From: Aliidongia dinghuensis | Lineage (GTDB): Bacteria; Pseudomonadota; Alphaproteobacteria; ATCC43930; CGMCC-115725 | Length of the DNA: 64,000 nucleotides | Assembly: GCF_014643535.1 (NCBI RefSeq) | Contig: NZ_BMJQ01000013.1 | Span: 1 to 64,000, forward strand | Reading direction: 5' to 3' | In this document: one piece after another, positions 56,192 to 64,000 of the stretch | Position numbering within the stretch: the first letter of the stretch is position 1 | Layout: every line of letters begins with the position of its first letter | The notes under the pieces: generated by a model | Told to the model about the DNA's origin: nothing | Database searches by the model: none | What the model saw: only the letters and a program-made list of their open reading frames with translations | Translations under genes and position numbers: made by a program

Positions 56192-57685
56192 ATGTCCGAT
56201 ACCGCATCGAACGCCCAGCAGGCCGTCACCGCGACCGAGACCGAAGCGGCAAGCTTGCTCGACCAGGTCGTCACCGCGACGAAGCAGACCGAGCCGGACC
56301 GGGCGCATGAGCTCGTGCGCACCCTCGTCGAGCAGGCGAACCGCGGCACGGTGAAGTTCGATCGCAACCTGCCGCGCACCATCGAGCGGGCGATAGCACT
56401 GCTCGACCAGACGCTCTCGGCCCAGCTGAACGAGGTCATCCACGATCCGAAGTTCCTGAAGCTCGAAGGCAGCTGGCGCGGCCTGCACTATCTCGTGACC
56501 AACAGCAACACGAGCTCGAACCTCAAGATCCGCCTGATGAACGTGAGCAAGCGCGAGCTCAACCGCGACCTCACCCGCGCGGTCGAGTTCGACCAGAGCC
56601 AGCTGTTCAAGAAGATCTACGAGAACGAGTTCGGCACGCCGGGCGGCGAGCCCTACGGCGCGCTGATCGGCGACTATGAGTGGACGAACCACCCGGACGA
56701 CGTCGAGACGCTGCGGCTCGTCTCGAACGTCAGCGCCGCGGCCTTCGCGCCATTCATCTCGGCCGCCGGCGCGGAGATGATGGGGTTCGAGCAATGGACG
56801 GAACTGACCCGCCCGCGCGACCTCGCCAAGATCTTCGACACCATCGAATATGCCAAGTGGCGCGGCTTCCGCGACAGCGAGGACAGCCGCTTCGTCTCGC
56901 TCGTCATGCCGCGCGTCGTGGCGCGTGTGCCGTACGGCGCCCGCACCAAGCCGATCGACGAGTTTGCCTACGAGGAATCGCCGATCGCTGCGGACGGCGC
57001 ACCGCTGCCGATGCACCACGAGCAGTATTGCTGGATGAACGCGGCCTTCGTCATGGGCACGCGGCTGACCGAAGCCTTCTCGCGCTACGGCTTCTGCACC
57101 GCGATCCGGGGTGCCGAGGGCGGCGGCCGGGTCGAGAACCTGCCGCAGCACGTCTTCCAGTCGGACGACGGCGACTTGGATGCGAAATGCCCGACCGAGA
57201 TCGGCATCACCGACCGGCGCGAATATGAGCTCTCCAACCTCGGCTTCCTGCCGCTCTGCCACTACAAGAACCAGGATTATGCCGTGTTCTTCGGCGCGCA
57301 GACGGTGCAGAAGTCCAAGGAGTACGACCGGGCGGATGCGACCGCGAACGCCCGCATCTCGGCCCGCCTGCCCTACATCATGGCGACCAGCCGCTTCGCC
57401 CATTACCTGAAGGTCATGGCGCGGGACAAGATCGGCAGCTTCATGGAGGCCGAGGACTGCGAGGTCTGGCTCAATCGCTGGATCAAAAACTACGTCAACA
57501 CCAACGAGCAGGCGGGGGCCGAGAGCAAGGCCAAGTTCCCGCTGCGCGAAGCCCGTGTCGAGGTGCACGCCATCCCGGGCCGGCCCGGCGCCTACAGCGC
57601 TGTCGCCTATCTTCGGCCCTGGCTGCAGATGGAGGAGCTCACGACTAGCCTGCGCATGGTCGCGCGCATCCCGGAAAGAACCTGA
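56192..57685 (+). CDS. tssC: T6SS sheath large subunit TssC
   Basis: This 497-residue TssC (VipB) is full length. Marks are [60 protein letters not shown] and the C-terminal [40 protein letters not shown]. It has the usual extra residues that clash with nothing visible. It is three bases downstream of tssB and is followed by a second TssC gene. This one is closer to the family consensus and is probably the main sheath subunit. Confidence 0.96.
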   Translation: MSDTASNAQQAVTATETEAASLLDQVVTATKQTEPDRAHELVRTLVEQANRGTVKFDRNLPRTIERAIALLDQTLSAQLNEVIHDPKFLKLEGSWRGLHYLVTNSNTSSNLKIRLMNVSKRELNRDLTRAVEFDQSQLFKKIYENEFGTPGGEPYGALIGDYEWTNHPDDVETLRLVSNVSAAAFAPFISAAGAEMMGFEQWTELTRPRDLAKIFDTIEYAKWRGFRDSEDSRFVSLVMPRVVARVPYGARTKPIDEFAYEESPIAADGAPLPMHHEQYCWMNAAFVMGTRLTEAFSRYGFCTAIRGAEGGGRVENLPQHVFQSDDGDLDAKCPTEIGITDRREYELSNLGFLPLCHYKNQDYAVFFGAQTVQKSKEYDRADATANARISARLPYIMATSRFAHYLKVMARDKIGSFMEAEDCEVWLNRWIKNYVNTNEQAGAESKAKFPLREARVEVHAIPGRPGAYSAVAYLRPWLQMEELTTSLRMVARIPERT

Positions 57686-57688
57686 ACC

Positions 57689-59248
57689 ATGCTCTCGACC
57701 GCAACCGGGTCGCCGCCGCGGGAGGCGGCGGCCGGCTCGCTGCGGCACGCGATCCTGTCCGGGCATTTCGCCCGGGCCGGGTCCGAGGACGCGGCTGAAG
57801 ACCTGCTGTCGCTCCTGACGGAGGAGCGCGGGGCGCTCGCCCTCTGGCTCGGCGTCGACCAGGCGCAGGCGCTCGGCCATGATCCGCGCGCCGTGCGTGA
57901 CCTCGTCGAGCGGGATATCGTCGCGATCGACCGGCTGATCACCCGCCAGCTCGATGCCGTGCTGCATCATCCGCGCCTGCAGCGCCTGGAAGGCTCCTGG
58001 CGCGGCCTGGCCTGGATGATCGGTGGCTTCGACGGTGGCGGCCGGATCAAGACGCGGCTGCTGTCCATCCGCTGGGACGAGATCGACCGCGACCTGGCAC
58101 GGGCGAGCCAGTTCGACCAGTCGGCGCTGTTTCGGCTCATCTACGAAAACGAATTCGGCACGGCTGGGGGCGAGCCGTTCGGCCTCATGGTCATCGATCA
58201 CGAGCTGCGCCACATGCCGCAGCGGCGCGACCCCGCAGCGGCCCAGGCGCCGGTCGACGACGTCTCCGTGCTCTCGAGCCTGAGCGCCATTTCGGCGGCG
58301 GCCTTCGTGCCCATGGTGCTGGCGGCGTCACCGGCGCTTCTCGGCGTCGACCAGTTCACCGATCTGGCACTCTCGAACGACATTGCCGCCGCCTTGCGCA
58401 GCGACACGCACGCCCGCTGGCGCGCGCTCACCCAGCGGGAGGATGCGCGCTTCCTGTGCGTGACCCTGCCACGCATGCTGGCGCGCCCGCGCTGGCGGGC
58501 CGGCAGCCAGGAACGGGCCGGCCTGCGTTACGAAGAACGGGCGGCACGGCCGCAGGATCGCACCTGGTGCGTCGCGGGCTATGCCTTCGCGGCCGCGGTC
58601 GGCCGGGCGCAGGCAGCGTTCAACTGGCCGGGCGACGTGCGCGGCGTTGCACCCGACCGCATCGGCGGCGGCCTCGTCACCGACCTGCCGGCGGAGCCGT
58701 TCGTGCTCGGCGCCGAGACCGCGTGGCACCGCCCGTCGCTCGACCTGGCGCTGACCGACCGGCAGGAGCAGGAGCTGGTGCTGGCCGGGCTGATGCCGCT
58801 CAACACGCTGCCCTACGGCGACGCGGCCTTCGCTGCCGTCCACAGCCTGCAGGCTCGCCAGGCCGAGCCCGCGGGCCGCGCGCCCACGGCTGCCGGCGCC
58901 AACATGCGGCTCTCGGCGCAGATCAACTCGATGCTCTGCGTGTCGCGCTTCGCCCACTACATCAAGATCATCGGCCGCGAGCTGACCGGCGCCTTCCTCA
59001 CCGCCGGCGAGATCGAGCGGCGCCTGCAGAGCTGGCTCGCAGGCTACACGAACGCGAGCCAGAACCCCGACCCGGACTCACGCGCGCGCCACCCGCTCGC
59101 GTCCAGCCGGGTCAGCATCCACGAGCTGCCGGACCGGCCGGGCTCGTTCGGCTGCGTCATCCATCTGCAGCCCTATTACCAGCTCGACGACGTCTCGGCG
59201 ACCTTCCGCCTGGTCACCGGCTTCACCGCCGCGGGCCGCGAGTTCTGA
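57689..59248 (+). CDS. Second TssC-like sheath protein
   Basis: This 519-residue TssC paralogue keeps [60 protein letters not shown] and VSIHELPDRPGSFGCVIHLQ, LQPYYQLDDVSATFRLVTGF. It differs from the first copy at the N-terminus (SLRHAILSGHFARAGSEDAA) and has inserted, less conserved stretches in the middle. It lies three bases after tssC. In Agrobacterium a similar pair is known in which only one copy is essential for secretion. Here it could be a specialised or terminal sheath component. Confidence 0.92.
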   Translation: MLSTATGSPPREAAAGSLRHAILSGHFARAGSEDAAEDLLSLLTEERGALALWLGVDQAQALGHDPRAVRDLVERDIVAIDRLITRQLDAVLHHPRLQRLEGSWRGLAWMIGGFDGGGRIKTRLLSIRWDEIDRDLARASQFDQSALFRLIYENEFGTAGGEPFGLMVIDHELRHMPQRRDPAAAQAPVDDVSVLSSLSAISAAAFVPMVLAASPALLGVDQFTDLALSNDIAAALRSDTHARWRALTQREDARFLCVTLPRMLARPRWRAGSQERAGLRYEERAARPQDRTWCVAGYAFAAAVGRAQAAFNWPGDVRGVAPDRIGGGLVTDLPAEPFVLGAETAWHRPSLDLALTDRQEQELVLAGLMPLNTLPYGDAAFAAVHSLQARQAEPAGRAPTAAGANMRLSAQINSMLCVSRFAHYIKIIGRELTGAFLTAGEIERRLQSWLAGYTNASQNPDPDSRARHPLASSRVSIHELPDRPGSFGCVIHLQPYYQLDDVSATFRLVTGFTAAGREF

Positions 59249-59280
59249 CCAATGTTCCTCCCCCAATTCAGGAGATACCC

Positions 59281-60069
59281 ATGACGACGTCCGACGCCGG
59301 AAGCTTGTTTCAGGAAGGCCGCCTTACCGCGGCGGTCGAGGCCGCGGGCGACGCCGTTCGGGCCGCGCCCGGTGACGCAAGTCCGCGCCTGCTGCTCGCC
59401 GAACTGCTGCTCTATGCCGGCAATCTCGAGCGGGCCGACGCGGTGCTCGAGGCGACCACGGCGGTCGACCCTACACTGGCGCTCGTCGCGGCCGAGTTCC
59501 GGCAGCTGCTGCGCGCCGCCGTCGCCCGGCGCCAGGTGCTGCACGAGGGCCGGGTGCCGGAATTCCTGGGCGAGCCGACCCAGGCCCAAGCGCACCTGCT
59601 GGAGGCGCTGACGGCGCTTCGAGCCGGCGATGCGGCGGCGGCCGAGACCGCAGCCCTTGCCGCCGAGGCCGCCCGCCCGGCGGTCGCGGGCACGACGCCG
59701 GACGGCGATTTCGCCGATTGCCGCGATGCCGACGACCTGTGGAGCGGCACGTTCGAGGTGCTGACCACGAACGGCAAGTATTTCTGGATCCCCGCGGAGC
59801 GGGTGGTCAGCCTGGAATTCCATGCGCCGAAGCGGCCGCGCGACCTGTTCTGGCGCCGCTGCACCATGATCGTGCGCGACGGCCCGGACGGCGAGGTCTA
59901 TCTGCCGGCGCTCTATGACGGCGCCGCCACGGACGACGACGCGCTGCGCCTCGGCCGACGGACGGAATGGAGCGAAACGGCACCGGTCCGGGGCTCTGGT
60001 CAGCGCATCCTCCTTGTTGGCGACGACGGCATCCCGTTCCGGCAGCTGACGCGGATGGAGTTCGCATGA
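59281..60069 (+). CDS. tagJ: T6SS accessory protein TagJ/ImpE
   Basis: This 262-residue ImpE-family protein has an N-terminal TPR-like helical part (LLLAELLLYAGNLERADAVL) and a C-terminal beta domain with YFWIPAERVVSLEFHAPKRP, DLFWRRCTMIVRDGPDGEVY and LPALY. TagJ binds TssB and assists ClpV-mediated recycling in some systems. ATG 59281 has AGGAGA six bases upstream. Its stop overlaps the tssE start. Confidence 0.93.
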   Translation: MTTSDAGSLFQEGRLTAAVEAAGDAVRAAPGDASPRLLLAELLLYAGNLERADAVLEATTAVDPTLALVAAEFRQLLRAAVARRQVLHEGRVPEFLGEPTQAQAHLLEALTALRAGDAAAAETAALAAEAARPAVAGTTPDGDFADCRDADDLWSGTFEVLTTNGKYFWIPAERVVSLEFHAPKRPRDLFWRRCTMIVRDGPDGEVYLPALYDGAATDDDALRLGRRTEWSETAPVRGSGQRILLVGDDGIPFRQLTRMEFA

Positions 60070-60581
60070 CCGCGCCGTCGAGCCCAGGCGCGCGGCGCAG
60101 CCCGGCGCCGGTGCTGGCACCGCTGCTCGACCGGCTGCTCGATGCCGAGCCCGATCGCGCGGTCGATCGGCCCGCCTCGCCCGCCGAATCGGTGGCGCTG
60201 CTGCGCCGGGCCGTGCATCGCGACCTCGAGGCGCTGCTGAACGCGCGCCGTCCCTGGCGCACGGTCGCAGACCGTTTCCCGGCACTCAGGCTCTCGCCCG
60301 TGACCTACGGCATCCCCGACTTCACGGCGGGCGCCTACAACGACCGGCAGCAGCGCGAGGTGCTGCGCGCGGAGATCGAGGAGACCATCCAGCGCTTCGA
60401 GCCGCGCCTTGCCCAGGTCCAGGTGCGGCTCAGCGACGACGGCAACCTGCTGCGCGCGACGCTGCGCCTGTCGATCGACGCGCTCTTGCGCACCCATCCG
60501 GCGCCAGAGCCGATCGTGTTCGACACCATGATCGACACGACGACCGCCGATGTCGTGCTCAACCCGGTCTACGGCTACTAG
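60066..60581 (+). CDS. tssE: T6SS baseplate protein TssE
   Basis: This 171-residue gp25-like baseplate wedge has LLRRAVHRDLEALLNARRPW, SPVTYGIPDFTAGAYNDRQQ and EIEETIQRFEPRLAQVQVRL, all standard TssE stretches. The proline-rich first 50 residues are somewhat longer than usual. ATG 60066 overlaps the tagJ stop. Confidence 0.95.
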   Translation: MTAPSSPGARRSPAPVLAPLLDRLLDAEPDRAVDRPASPAESVALLRRAVHRDLEALLNARRPWRTVADRFPALRLSPVTYGIPDFTAGAYNDRQQREVLRAEIEETIQRFEPRLAQVQVRLSDDGNLLRATLRLSIDALLRTHPAPEPIVFDTMIDTTTADVVLNPVYGY

Positions 60582-60585
60582 GCCC

Positions 60586-62409
60586 ATGTCGGACGACTTC
60601 CTGCCCCACTACAACCGCGAGCTCGACGCGCTGCGCCGCCTCGCCGGCGACTTCGCCGAGGCGAATCCGAAGATCGCCGGCCGGCTGCGTCTGGCCCCCG
60701 ACAAGATCGACGACCCGTTCGTCGAGCGGCTGATGGAAGGCGTCGCCTTCCTCTCGGCGCGCGCGCAGCAGCGGTTGGACGACGAGTTCCCGGAGATCAG
60801 CGACGCGCTTTTGAGCGTGCTCTACCCGCATGCGCTCTCGCCGGTGCCGTCGGCCGCGATCGTGCAGTTCGGCTGCCAGCCGGGCCTGAAGGTGCCGGTC
60901 ATCGTGCCGGCGGGTACGGCGCTCGAGACCGAGCCGGTGCAGGGCGAGCCATGCCGCTTCCGCACCGCCTACGAGACGGTGCTCTGGCCGGTCGAGATCG
61001 AGAGCGTGCGGCTGACCGGCCTGCCGCTCGCCGCACCGGTCTTCCCGGGCCTCTCGGGCGCCCGCAGCAGCCTGCGCATCGTGCTCAAGACCGCCGATCC
61101 GGAGGCGAGCTTCGCCGAGCTCGGCGTCGACCGGCTGCGCTGCTTCCTACGCGGCCCGCTCGAGCAGAGCCTGGCGCTCTATGAATTGCTGAGCGGCCAT
61201 GTCCTGGGCATGGCGCTCGCCGACGGCCCGAACGACGACCGGCCGACCCTGGTGCCCGGGAACCCGATCCGGCCCGTCGGCTTCGCACCGGAGGAGGCGC
61301 TCTATCCCTGGTCCGCTCGCTCCTTCTCCGGCTTCCGGCTGCTGACCGAATATTTCGCGCTGCCGGAGAAGTTCCTGTTCGTCGACCTGGGCGGCCTTGA
61401 GGCGCGCAGCCTGCTGCAGACGAGCAATCGGCTCGAACTGTTCATCTATTTCGACCAGGCGAAGCCCGAGCTCGAGACGCGGCTGCAGCCGGATGCGCTC
61501 GCCCTCGGCGGCACGCCGATGGTCAACCTGTTCGCCCGGCAATGCGAGCCGATCCCGCTTACCTATGAGAAGACCGAATATCCGATCACGCCGGACGCCC
61601 GGCGGCCGGCGGCGCTCGAGGTCTGGAGCGTCGAGCAGGTGCGCGAGCTTCGCGCCGACGGGACGAGCCGGCCGTGGCGCCCGTTCTACCGGCATCCGGC
61701 GGACACCGCGGCCGACCAGGCGCCGGCCGGCTTCTACAACACGATCCGCCGCGACAGCGCCAGCCTGCGCAGCGGCACCGACCTGTTCCTGGCGCCGTTC
61801 GACCCGGCGCTCGACGTCGACCGGCCGGCCGACACGATCCTATCGGTCGACGCGCTCTGCACCAACCGCGACCTGCCGGCGGCCCTGCCGTGGGGCGGCG
61901 GCCAGCCACGGCTGTTCCTGACCCAGGGTGTCGGCGCCGTCACCGACATCGCCTGCCTGACGGCGCCGACGCCGACCTTGCGCGCGCCGCTGCGCGACCG
62001 CCGGTCCTGGCGGCTCATCTCGCACCTGTCGCTTGGCCATCTCTCGATCGTCGGCGGCGAGGCCGCGGCGGAAAGCTTGCGCGAAGTGCTGCGGCTCTAC
62101 GACCTGCGCGACACGCCCGAAACCCGGGCCGCGATCGCCGGACTGCTGGCCGTGTCGTCGGAGCCCGCGACCGCGCGCGTGCCGGGCGCCCGGCGCGGCA
62201 GCTTCTGCCGCGGGCTCGACGTGACAGTCGAGTTCGATATGCGCGCATGGGACGCCGCCGGGCTCTACCTGCTCTCGGCCGTGCTCGAGCATTTCCTGGC
62301 ACTCCATGCGACGGCGAATTCCTTCGTGCGGACGAGTGCCGCGCTGCGCGGGCGCAAGGACACGGTGTTCCGCGCGCCACCGCGCGCCGGCGCCCGGGTG
62401 CTGTTGTGA
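60586..62409 (+). CDS. tssF: T6SS baseplate protein TssF
   Basis: This 607-residue TssF begins DDFLPHYNRELDALRRLAGD, then FAEANPKIAGRLRL and VERLMEGVAFLSARAQQRLD, the classic family start. Later marks are SGFRLLTEYFALPEKFLFVD and the C-terminal ANSFVRTSAALRG. It forms the baseplate wedge with TssG and TssE. ATG 60586 follows the tssE stop by four bases. Its stop overlaps the GTG of tssG. Confidence 0.95.
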   Translation: MSDDFLPHYNRELDALRRLAGDFAEANPKIAGRLRLAPDKIDDPFVERLMEGVAFLSARAQQRLDDEFPEISDALLSVLYPHALSPVPSAAIVQFGCQPGLKVPVIVPAGTALETEPVQGEPCRFRTAYETVLWPVEIESVRLTGLPLAAPVFPGLSGARSSLRIVLKTADPEASFAELGVDRLRCFLRGPLEQSLALYELLSGHVLGMALADGPNDDRPTLVPGNPIRPVGFAPEEALYPWSARSFSGFRLLTEYFALPEKFLFVDLGGLEARSLLQTSNRLELFIYFDQAKPELETRLQPDALALGGTPMVNLFARQCEPIPLTYEKTEYPITPDARRPAALEVWSVEQVRELRADGTSRPWRPFYRHPADTAADQAPAGFYNTIRRDSASLRSGTDLFLAPFDPALDVDRPADTILSVDALCTNRDLPAALPWGGGQPRLFLTQGVGAVTDIACLTAPTPTLRAPLRDRRSWRLISHLSLGHLSIVGGEAAAESLREVLRLYDLRDTPETRAAIAGLLAVSSEPATARVPGARRGSFCRGLDVTVEFDMRAWDAAGLYLLSAVLEHFLALHATANSFVRTSAALRGRKDTVFRAPPRAGARVLL

Positions 62410-62440
62410 CCGGTGCTGTTGTGACCAGTGCTGCTGTGGC
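62402..62440. repeat. 15-bp duplication at tssF/tssG junction
   Basis: A GCTGTTGTGACCGGT-type unit recurs about every 15 bases (near 62400, 62415 and, degenerate, 62430). It repeats the GTG start region of tssG and creates a second in-frame GTG. Confidence 0.75.
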
Positions 62441-63503
62441 AGAGGATCGTCGCAGCTTGCTCGAGCTGCTGCAGGCCGAGCCGGACCGGTTCGACTTCGA
62501 CGCGGCCGTGACGATCGCGATGCAGGCGGCCGGCAAAGGCCGTCCGGGCGAGGCGATCCGCTTCCGCGCGTCGGTCGGCCTGGGCTTCGTCGCATCGGAC
62601 GTAGCGGCGGTCGAACCCGCAGGCCCGCGCTTCCGCCTCACGACCGGGCTCCTCGGCCTGACCGGTCCGGGCGGCGTGCTGCCGCGGCCGGTCACAGACC
62701 TGGTCAATACCGAACATCGCCGCCGCTCGCCGGCCCTGGCCGCGTTCCTCGACCTGCTGGCGCAGCGCCCGCTCGCGAATTTTGCCATGGCCGGCATCAA
62801 GTATCGCGCCCATCGCGCGGCGCAAGCGGCGGCGATCGAGCCGGGTCGGACGCGGCCGGAGGCGGACGGGCTGCGCCACATGGCGCTGGCGCTCACCGGC
62901 TATGGCGCGCCGCATCTGGCCCAGCGCCTCGCGACCGGGCCGGAGCCGATCCTGTTCTATGCCGGCTTGTTCGCCGCCTACCCGCGCTCGACCGAGCGGC
63001 TCGGCGCGATCCTTGCCGACTGGCTGGAGCACAAGGTCGAGATCGAGCAGTTCGACGGCACCTGGCTCAAGCTCGGGCCGGACGAGGTATCAACCCTGCC
63101 GGCCGCGAACCGGCCGGGGCGGTTCAACGCGCTCGGCGTCAACGCAGCGATCGGCAGCCGTAGCTGGGACATCCAGTGCCGCATCCGGCTGCGCATCGGG
63201 CCGTTGCCGCTCGATGCCTTCGAGGCGCTGCAGCCCGACCAGCCGCTGTTCCAGCGGCTCGCCGGGCTCATCCGCGCCTATCTCGACGATGAGACCGGCT
63301 TCGCGATCAACCCGATCCTCGCCGCCGACGCCGTGCCGCCAGTGACACTCGGCGCCGGTACAGCACGCCGGCTCGGGCGGAATGCCTGGCTGCCGACCGG
63401 GGCCCCGCGCGAGCGCGACGGGGTCGAAGCCGTGTTCGAGGCCGACGCCGCGCGGCCCAAAGCCACCAAGGGTGGCCAACCGAATGGGAGAAATCGGAAA
63501 TGA
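62406..63503 (+). CDS. tssG: T6SS baseplate protein TssG
   Basis: This 365-residue TssG has LLELLQAEPDRFDFDAAVTI, FRASVGLGFVASDVAAVEP, TTGLLGLTGPGGVLPRPVTD and QFDGTWLKL plus ADLLQPGRFNALG-like NRPGRFNALGVNAAIG. GTG 62406 overlaps the tssF stop (GTGA); GTG 62421 is the next option. The first codons contain a 15-bp duplication (VTGAV VTSAA). The tail is basic. Confidence 0.94.
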   Translation: MTGAVVTSAAVAEDRRSLLELLQAEPDRFDFDAAVTIAMQAAGKGRPGEAIRFRASVGLGFVASDVAAVEPAGPRFRLTTGLLGLTGPGGVLPRPVTDLVNTEHRRRSPALAAFLDLLAQRPLANFAMAGIKYRAHRAAQAAAIEPGRTRPEADGLRHMALALTGYGAPHLAQRLATGPEPILFYAGLFAAYPRSTERLGAILADWLEHKVEIEQFDGTWLKLGPDEVSTLPAANRPGRFNALGVNAAIGSRSWDIQCRIRLRIGPLPLDAFEALQPDQPLFQRLAGLIRAYLDDETGFAINPILAADAVPPVTLGAGTARRLGRNAWLPTGAPRERDGVEAVFEADAARPKATKGGQPNGRNRK

Positions 63504-64000
63504 CAAGACATCGGAAACCGGCCGCCGCCCGCCGGCTGGGCGGCACCCTCGCCGCGGCCGCCCTTTCGCTGCAGGCCGTCCTTTTGCTGCAGCCCACGGG
63601 TGCCGCGGCGGCGGCGAGCGGCACCGCCCTGGTCGTAGGCGACGCGCAATATACCGGCCAGGCCGTCCTGCCCGCCTGCAGCCAGGCGGCGCACGGCGTG
63701 GCGGCGCGCCTGCGCCAGCAGGGCTTTACGGTCAATGAAATCATCGACGGCTCAGCCGTAGCACTCCGCGACGCGCTCGGCGACTTCGCCGCGCGGGCGA
63801 ACGCCTCGTCCGGACCGGCGCTGATCTATGTCTGCGCCGAGGCGACCGCGATCGACCGGCGGCTGTTCGTGCTGCCGTCGGACGTCGACCTGCAGCGGCC
63901 GCTCCGACCGGAGACCCAGGGCGTCGTCATGCGGGCGCTGCTGAACGGCATGGCCGGCACCAAGGGCACGATGATTGCCGAGCTGGCGCTGCGACCGGGC
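63500..64000 (+). CDS. Secreted caspase-fold protein, catalytic residues lost; partial
   Basis: The first 167 residues are visible; the gene runs off the right edge. A signal peptide (LAAAALSLQAVLLLQPTGAA, cut near AAAS) is followed by a peptidase C14-like fold: GTALVVGDAQYTGQAVLPAC, VAARLRQQGFTVNEIIDGSA, ALRDALGDFAAR. Where active members have YxxGHG, this one has YVCAEA (Glu114 in place of His). Where they have LDACR, this one has AELAL (Ala163 in place of Cys). It is thus probably a pseudo-enzyme or binding protein. ATG overlaps the tssG stop, so it is expressed with the baseplate genes. Confidence 0.75.
   Translation, partial: MTRHRKPAAARRLGGTLAAAALSLQAVLLLQPTGAAAAASGTALVVGDAQYTGQAVLPACSQAAHGVAARLRQQGFTVNEIIDGSAVALRDALGDFAARANASSGPALIYVCAEATAIDRRLFVLPSDVDLQRPLRPETQGVVMRALLNGMAGTKGTMIAELALRPG

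Noticed and set aside
55487-58213. 908-codon open frame opposite tssB/tssC/second tssC
   Set aside because: Shadow of three clearly identified T6SS genes.

Overview
The window is GC-rich DNA with dense gene packing, strong GC-ending codon bias and many ATGA or GTGA stop/start overlaps. The gene set suggests a free-living or plant/soil-associated alphaproteobacterium of the Rhodospirillales type: a VirA-like DAHL sensor kinase, DUF1989 proteins, polyamine-type ABC import, pobA, and a type VI secretion system (T6SS) with tagJ and two tssC genes. No rRNA, tRNA, CRISPR array or intact insertion sequence was seen. The species assignment is inference only.

Layout. Bases 1-6.4 kb: the start of a proline-repeat protein running off the left edge on the minus strand, a TPR-fused histidine kinase, a MaoC hydratase divergent from a thiolase, a small hypothetical protein, an orphan periplasmic solute-binding protein and a tiny lysine-rich exported protein. 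6.4-13.8 kb: a fused remnant of ABC permeases, a chemoreceptor, glpD, a 48-residue lipoprotein, pobA, slyX and trhO. 13.9-21 kb: an MFS carrier with a candidate translational control leader, argO/argP, a hydroxyacid dehydrogenase with its GntR regulator and a divergent MFS carrier, and a Phd/PIN toxin-antitoxin pair with a palindromic operator.

21-31.6 kb: a TetR regulator divergent from an operon of a 2-oxoglutarate oxygenase plus a complete polyamine-type ABC importer. Two DUF1989 proteins, a glyoxalase-fold protein, a LysR regulator, a DUF2086-type oxygenase and a Tat-exported superoxide dismutase follow. 31.6-37.6 kb: an outer-membrane-protein remnant, a low-GC spacer, then a response regulator, a cytochrome c peroxidase and a VirA-like hybrid kinase followed by a DUF3455 protein. 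GTAAC pairs spaced exactly 32 bp lie before the peroxidase and the DUF3455 genes.

37.7-64 kb is a T6SS locus. One plus-strand block carries a lipoprotein, vgrG, a DUF6931 protein, tagH, tssK, tssL, tssM, pppA and an unrecognised protein. A minus-strand block carries tssH (clpV), hcp, a strong terminator and a proline-rich protein. A second plus-strand block carries tssA, tssB, tssC, a second tssC, tagJ, tssE, tssF, tssG and a secreted caspase-fold protein that appears to lack both catalytic residues. TssJ and the kinase PpkA are not seen in the window. Together the genes encode the sheath, baseplate, membrane complex, tube and spike, recycling ATPase and part of a phosphorylation switch. The two unrecognised genes at the hcp/pppA junction are the best cargo candidates.

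A recurring oddity is short perfect or near-perfect tandem duplications (14-19 bp, one 51 bp) at gene ends and gene junctions. Most of those inside reading frames are multiples of three, and most of those between genes are not.
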